In this document: positions 60,532 through 64,000 of the stretch, piece after piece
Numbering within the stretch: the stretch's first letter is position 1
How the letters are laid out: each line of letters starts with the position of its first letter
Source of the DNA: Dictyophora rubrovolvata
Lineage: Eukaryota > Basidiomycota > Agaricomycetes > Phallales > Phallaceae
DNA length: 64,000 bases
Assembly (NCBI GenBank): GCA_029959195.1
Contig: CP114119.1
Span: 930,001 to 994,000, forward strand
Direction of reading: 5' to 3'
Notes under the pieces: generated by a model
What the model was told of the DNA's origin: nothing
What the model saw: only the letters and a program-made list of their open reading frames with translations
Databases searched by the model: none
Position numbers and translations under genes: made by a program

Positions 60532-61271
60532 ATGATGATGATGAAGTTCATTCTTGCTTTCTTTGGGATCGTGGCGGTTTTCGTTTTGCCAGCATTCTCT
60601 GCTCCACTTCCAAACGACTCGAAAGTGTTTGTAAGTACATTGGTTCATCTTTCTGGCATCGCCATGTCTGTTAGCTCACAATGTTACAACTAGGCCGTCC
60701 TTTCAAGGGATTCACCTTCAGGTTTAAACAGGTACATTGTCACCCCAACTTTTATGTTTCCTTCTTTCATCTGAATTCTGAATAACCATCGTAGGAAAAG
60801 CGTACCTACCGACAGCTTTCCAACAAAGGCACCCAAGTACTTCTTTCCAACCAAAGTTTCTGTTGAAGACGCTGACCATAATATTTGCTTAGCGGGGGCG
60901 ATCCAGTACTTTTCCCCAGAGACGTCATACCTGACTCCATCCCCACAAAATCAGAGTATATATATCCAATTTCAATTCCTCATTGAAGCGTGCCTGACAT
61001 TTTTTCAAGTGGTGGCGAACCTGTTCTCTTCAACCCACGAGCCATCCCAGACTCTATTCCTACCAAGTCCGAGTACGTTTTCGGAGTTTTTTTTTCTTTT
61101 CACATTTTTCATATCGTATTTATATAGCGGGATCACCGTTGTTGAATTTCCTCGCGATGTTATCCCTGATTCCATTGCTACTAAATCAGAGTAAGCACTT
61201 TTGAGTAAAATATTTGGAACGCTACTTATAAGGACAACTTTAGTGGCGAGGATGTGGTACCTTTTAACTGA
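60532..61271 (+). CDS. Small secreted protein made of exon-encoded 21-residue repeats, family unknown
   Basis: I do not recognise this family. Seven exons (60532-60630, 60694-60731, 60795-60836, 60893-60955, 61010-61072, 61128-61190, 61244-61271) give 131 residues. A signal peptide (MMMMKFILAFFGIVAVFVLP, cut likely after AFSA at 24) is followed by a short linker APLPNDSKVFAVLSRDSPSG. Then come a short diverged unit KSVPTDSFPTKAPN, and three units of 21 residues ending IPDSIPTKSD, IPDSIPTKSD and IPDSIATKSD. A stub GEDVVPFN closes the protein. Each full unit is one exon of 63 nt bounded by phase-2 introns of 53-56 bp. There is no cysteine in the mature part and no Lys-Arg site. It could be a structural cell-wall or surface protein, or a peptide precursor. 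Function is not assigned. Confidence 0.8.
60893..60955 (+). repeat. Repeat exon 1 of the secreted repeat protein
   Basis: 63 nt, phase 2 at both ends, encoding GGDPVLFPRDV plus IPDSIPTKS with the shared Asp completed across the intron. Shares PRDVIPDSI with the third unit and IPDSIPTKS with the second. Confidence 0.85.
61010..61072 (+). repeat. Repeat exon 2 of the secreted repeat protein
   Basis: 63 nt, phase 2 at both ends, encoding GGEPVLFNPRA plus IPDSIPTKS. The nine IPDSIPTKS codons differ from those of unit 1 at eight third positions and code for the same residues. Confidence 0.85.
61128..61190 (+). repeat. Repeat exon 3 of the secreted repeat protein
   Basis: 63 nt, phase 2 at both ends, encoding GITVVEFPRDV plus IPDSIATKS. 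The start is more diverged (GITVVE for GGDPVL). One Pro to Ala change lies in the core. Confidence 0.85.
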
Positions 61272-61603
61272 GTAGTAGTAAAGTATAGCGTTACTTCTCT
61301 ATTTAGTTCCCGTATTTTGTTGCATCGACTGTAGAAATATGGACTAAATATCATTTTGTTTGTTTAATGCAATGCATAAGCCTCAATCCGTTCAGAAATT
61401 GATTGTGTGATTGGCTCTCGGAAATTATGTGCTCACGGCCGTCGGTCTGCCGGGGATAGTTCCCGGGACTATCCGATTAGGCGCCCTGGGAGGGAATGGA
61501 TGAAAAGAGAAAAATTTTAACACCCGAACAACACTTTTTTTCTTCACTTCAACCACCGCTCAACCTCGTTACTCCTCCCGTTTCTTCTCCTTCGTTCTAA
61601 ATC
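61272..61603. promoter_or_regulatory. Intergenic upstream of the ADP/ATP carrier
   Basis: 332 bp with the repeat-gene 3' end and the carrier promoter. A CG-rich palindrome-like part (tccccgggaacta-like sequence around 61455-61480) and a pyrimidine-rich leader (61535-61600) just before the start codon, as seen in highly expressed fungal genes. No gene. Confidence 0.4.
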
Positions 61604-63088
61604 ATGTCGGAGGGTAAAAAGGGCAAGTCCCCCAAGGAATTCGCCAGTATGTTTTCATATTTATTCACATCTCACCGTTCAGTCGTTGACACGTCAAATA
61701 GTCGATTTTATGATGGGCGGTGTATCCGCTGTGGGTAATCCTCTCTTCTCGTTTTAGTCCCCGTTTCATAGGCATAACATACTAGGCCGTCGCAAAAACC
61801 AGTGCCGCTCCCATTGAACGTATTAAGGTATATTTTTCTTCTTTTGTGGGAAAAGCGTCACTAAACAATATGCTTTGCAGCTTCTTGTTCAAAATCAAGT
61901 GCGCTATCCACTTTTTTTCTCGTGTCCCTTAGGCTTACAATGTGCCGATATCCACCGTGTAAATAGGATGAAATGGTAAGTTCACTGTTTATCGTCATCA
62001 TCGCAAAATGCCTACTCCCGCCCCGCAGATCAAGCAAGGTCGTCTTGCGACCCCCTACAAGGGCGTCATCGACTGCTTCGGTCGTACATACCGTGAAGAA
62101 GGTCTCCTCTCTTTATGGAGAGGTAACACCGCCAATGTCATTCGTTATTTCCCAACCCAAGCCCTGAACTTCGCCTTCAGTACGTTGTTCTGTTTATCTC
62201 TCTCCAAGATCTATCTAATTGTGATGCAAAACAGAGGATTACTTCAAGTCGTTGTTTGGCTTCAAAAAGAATGATGGTTACTGGAAATGGTTCGCCGGTA
62301 ACGTCGCATCTGGTGGTGCCGCTGGTGCCTCATCATTATTATTTGTCTACTCTCTGGATTACGCCCGTACCCGTCTCGCCAACGACGCTAAAGCCGCCAA
62401 GGGCGGAGGTGCTCGTCAATTCAATGGTTTGGTCGATGTTTACAAGAAGACACTTGCCTCCGACGGTATCGCCGGTCTCTACCGTGGATTTGTTCCCTCA
62501 GTCGTCGGCATCATTGTCTACCGCGGTCTCTAGTATGCGTTTTACTTTTCATCGATTTTACCCAACCACTGAGACTGATAAATTAACAAGCTTCGGTGTT
62601 TATGATTCGCTCAGTACGTTTAGTCGATAAACATTGCGATATTGATATTAACTAATTGACAGAACCCGTCGTTCTTACCGGTGCCTTGGAAGGTAGCTTC
62701 TTGGCTTCATTCGGTCTCGGTTGGGGTGTTACCATTGGTGCCGGTCTTGCTTCTTATCCCTTGGACACTATTAGACGTCGGATGATGATGACCTCCGGAT
62801 CAAAGGTTCACTACAAATCTATGTTCGACGCTGGTTCACAGGTACGACCCATTTTCTTTGTTGCATGGGCAATTTCTAAGAGTCGTTTAGATCATCCAAA
62901 AGGAGGGTACCAAGTCACTCTTCAAGGGTGCTGGTGCCAACATTCTTCGTGGTGTAGCAGGTGCTGGTGTACTCTCATTATACGACAAACTTCAAGAAGT
63001 TATGTTCGGAAAAGTATACTCTGGTGGTACGTAACTTTTTTAAACATCAAGTGCAAATGATTAATCTTCGTCTACAGGATCTGGTTAA
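61604..63088 (+). CDS. AAC: Mitochondrial ADP/ATP carrier
   Basis: Exchanges cytosolic ADP for matrix ATP across the inner membrane. About nine exons, about 305-310 residues. Three carrier repeats are visible with the signatures PIERIK (first), SLDYAR (second, with Ser for the usual Pro, as in other AACs) and PLDTIR (third). The diagnostic RRRMMM follows the third, which identifies an ADP/ATP carrier against other SLC25 members. Other landmarks: [19 protein letters not shown] split here to [53 protein letters not shown], and [16 protein letters not shown]. The exons are tiny at the 5' end. The N-terminus ([14 protein letters not shown]) has no presequence, as is normal. The start is the only ATG before it. 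Confidence 0.96.
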
Positions 63089-63441
63089 AAATGATATCTA
63101 ATATCACCCTGCACATATGTCTTATTTTACGAAACTTTAGACCTTATATATTCCCATTTTTGTCGAGGAAACCAAGTAATGTTTTTGGTCCTGCGACATT
63201 CTTTCTCTCTCTCTCTCTATCTCTTATCTTTCATGTCAATACTGGGGGATCCTAATATAAATCGTCCAGAATCTCCTTAAGATTATTAAGCTTACCTTTT
63301 CCGGCTAGTGAGTGAGGTAAACAATTGAATTTATATTATATTGCGGAAGACCAAGGCCGATTAACGATGGTGGGGCTTCAAATAAATGTTCAGTAAGGTC
63401 ATTAGCATACCGAGACCGTTCGTTGTCTTCCTCAGCGAGCA
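63089..63441. other. Intergenic, upstream of the P450 gene
   Basis: 353 bp, AT-rich. A CT dinucleotide run (63205-63223) lies in the 3' region of the carrier. No coding exon is supported; the second half should hold the P450 promoter. Confidence 0.4.
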
Positions 63442-64000
63442 TGTTGATACTGCTTAGCAAATTATTGCTTTTAAGTATTCTGATCGGTGTTTTCATCGTG
63501 CTGTACCATTTCGTCAAACCTAGGTTCTCTCGTCTACACGAGCTTCGGGGACCTCCTTCTAACGGTCTGTTTCACTCTCATTTGGATTTGGTGCTAGACT
63601 CGAGAAAATCACCTCTTGAAGTCGAGAAGTTGGTGCAAAAGTATGGTCGAAGTTTTCGTGTCAATGGTCTCGGAATGGTAAGGATTCAAGCCGGGTTCAC
63701 CACAGAAAGGCTTACTTATGTATTTCACGATGTGATTTAGTGTGATGAACGTCTTATTACGATAGACCCCGTGGCGATAAACCATATTCTGGTCAAAAGC
63801 TGGGTTTATCAGAAACCGTGGCAGTCTCGCCGACAACTATCTCGGTTGATGGGGGGAGGATTGCTCTCTTCAGAAGGCTCGATGCATAGACGACAGGTGG
63901 GTTTATACTACTCGCGTAAGTTGAGTTATAGCAACTCATTCTTATTCAATTTGTTTTGCGCTCCAGCGTAAAGTCGTGAATCCGGCCTTCGCTCCGAAAA
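63442..64000 (+). CDS. Cytochrome P450, N-terminal part, cut by the right edge
   Basis: ER-anchored haem monooxygenase; only the first about 160 residues are inside the window. The start MLILLSKLLLLSILIGVFIV is a single N-terminal anchor, followed by the Pro-rich hinge ELRGPPSNGLFHSHL, then EKLVQKYGRSFRVNGLG, ITIDPVAINHILVK and the helix C region HRRQRKVVNPAFAP, a well-conserved P450 stretch. Exons join at 63678/63740 and at about 63896. The haem-binding cysteine lies beyond the window. A clan cannot be fixed from this part, although the hinge and helix C resemble the large basidiomycete CYP5000-type families. I start at the ATG at 63442; the open frame upstream lacks another ATG. Confidence 0.85.

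Noticed and set aside
60532-61271. Reading the repeat gene as a dikaritin/ustiloxin-like RiPP precursor
   Set aside because: Those precursors have Lys-Arg sites between cores and lie near UstYa or tyrosinase genes; here there are no dibasic sites in the repeats and the neighbours are ESF1 and AAC. A different kind of peptide precursor remains possible.

Overview
This window is nuclear DNA of a filamentous fungus, most likely an Agaricomycete (mushroom-forming basidiomycete). The genes are dense, sit on both strands, and are broken by many introns of about 50-60 bp with GT...AG ends. Several gene families have a basidiomycete look: a CS+SGS-only SGT1, a DUF7704-type membrane protein, a GH5 endoglucanase and a Ser-rich single-pass membrane protein. 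The clade is an inference. I saw no rRNA, tRNA, CRISPR array, transposon or virus-like element.

Layout, left to right. 0-1.2 kb: unresolved coding-like pieces at the left edge. 1.2-5 kb: GET3 (-) and SRP68 (+), head to head. 5.3-8.2 kb: a rhodanese + tyrosine phosphatase protein (+). 8.6-9.4 kb: a small four-span membrane protein (+). 9.6-10 kb: a SERF-like protein (-). 10.5-12.8 kb: NPL4 (+). 13.2-18.7 kb: a tricalbin with five C2 domains (+). 19-20.5 kb: a TauD-type dioxygenase (-). 21.8-25.3 kb: an OPT oligopeptide transporter (+). 25.9-29.9 kb: glycogen phosphorylase (+). 30.8-33 kb: a RecQ-type helicase (-). 33.3-35.6 kb: an RBM39-like splicing factor (+). 36.2-38.5 kb: RidA and D-serine dehydratase in tandem (+). 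38.7-39.8 kb: a Rab4 GTPase (+). 41-43.3 kb: a Ser/Asp-rich membrane protein (+). 43.5-46 kb: SGT1 and a glutathione transferase (-). 46.2-48.2 kb: a GT31 glycosyltransferase (-). 48.4-49.4 kb: an RS-rich protein (-). 49.6-51.5 kb: a double-BRCT, possibly Rap1-like protein (+). 51.7-52.3 kb: a Tim17/NDUFA11-like protein (-). 53.4-55.4 kb: a GH5 endoglucanase (+). 55.5-60 kb: a UCS myosin chaperone and ESF1 (-). 60.5-61.3 kb: a small secreted repeat protein (+). 61.6-63.1 kb: the ADP/ATP carrier (+). 63.4 kb to the right edge: the start of a cytochrome P450 (+).

Most genes are conserved housekeeping genes. Two neighbour pairs make functional sense. GET3 and SRP68 are the post-translational and co-translational routes to the ER, and share a 142-bp divergent promoter. 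RidA and D-serine dehydratase are clearance and production of the reactive intermediate 2-aminoacrylate, and lie 133 bp apart.

The least explained object is the 131-residue secreted protein at 60532-61271. Its repeat units are each carried by a separate 63-nt exon bounded by phase-2 introns. The repeat motif is kept at the protein level while its codons have diverged almost only at silent positions. A strong TATA box and a 5'UTR intron lie upstream. I know no family that matches it.
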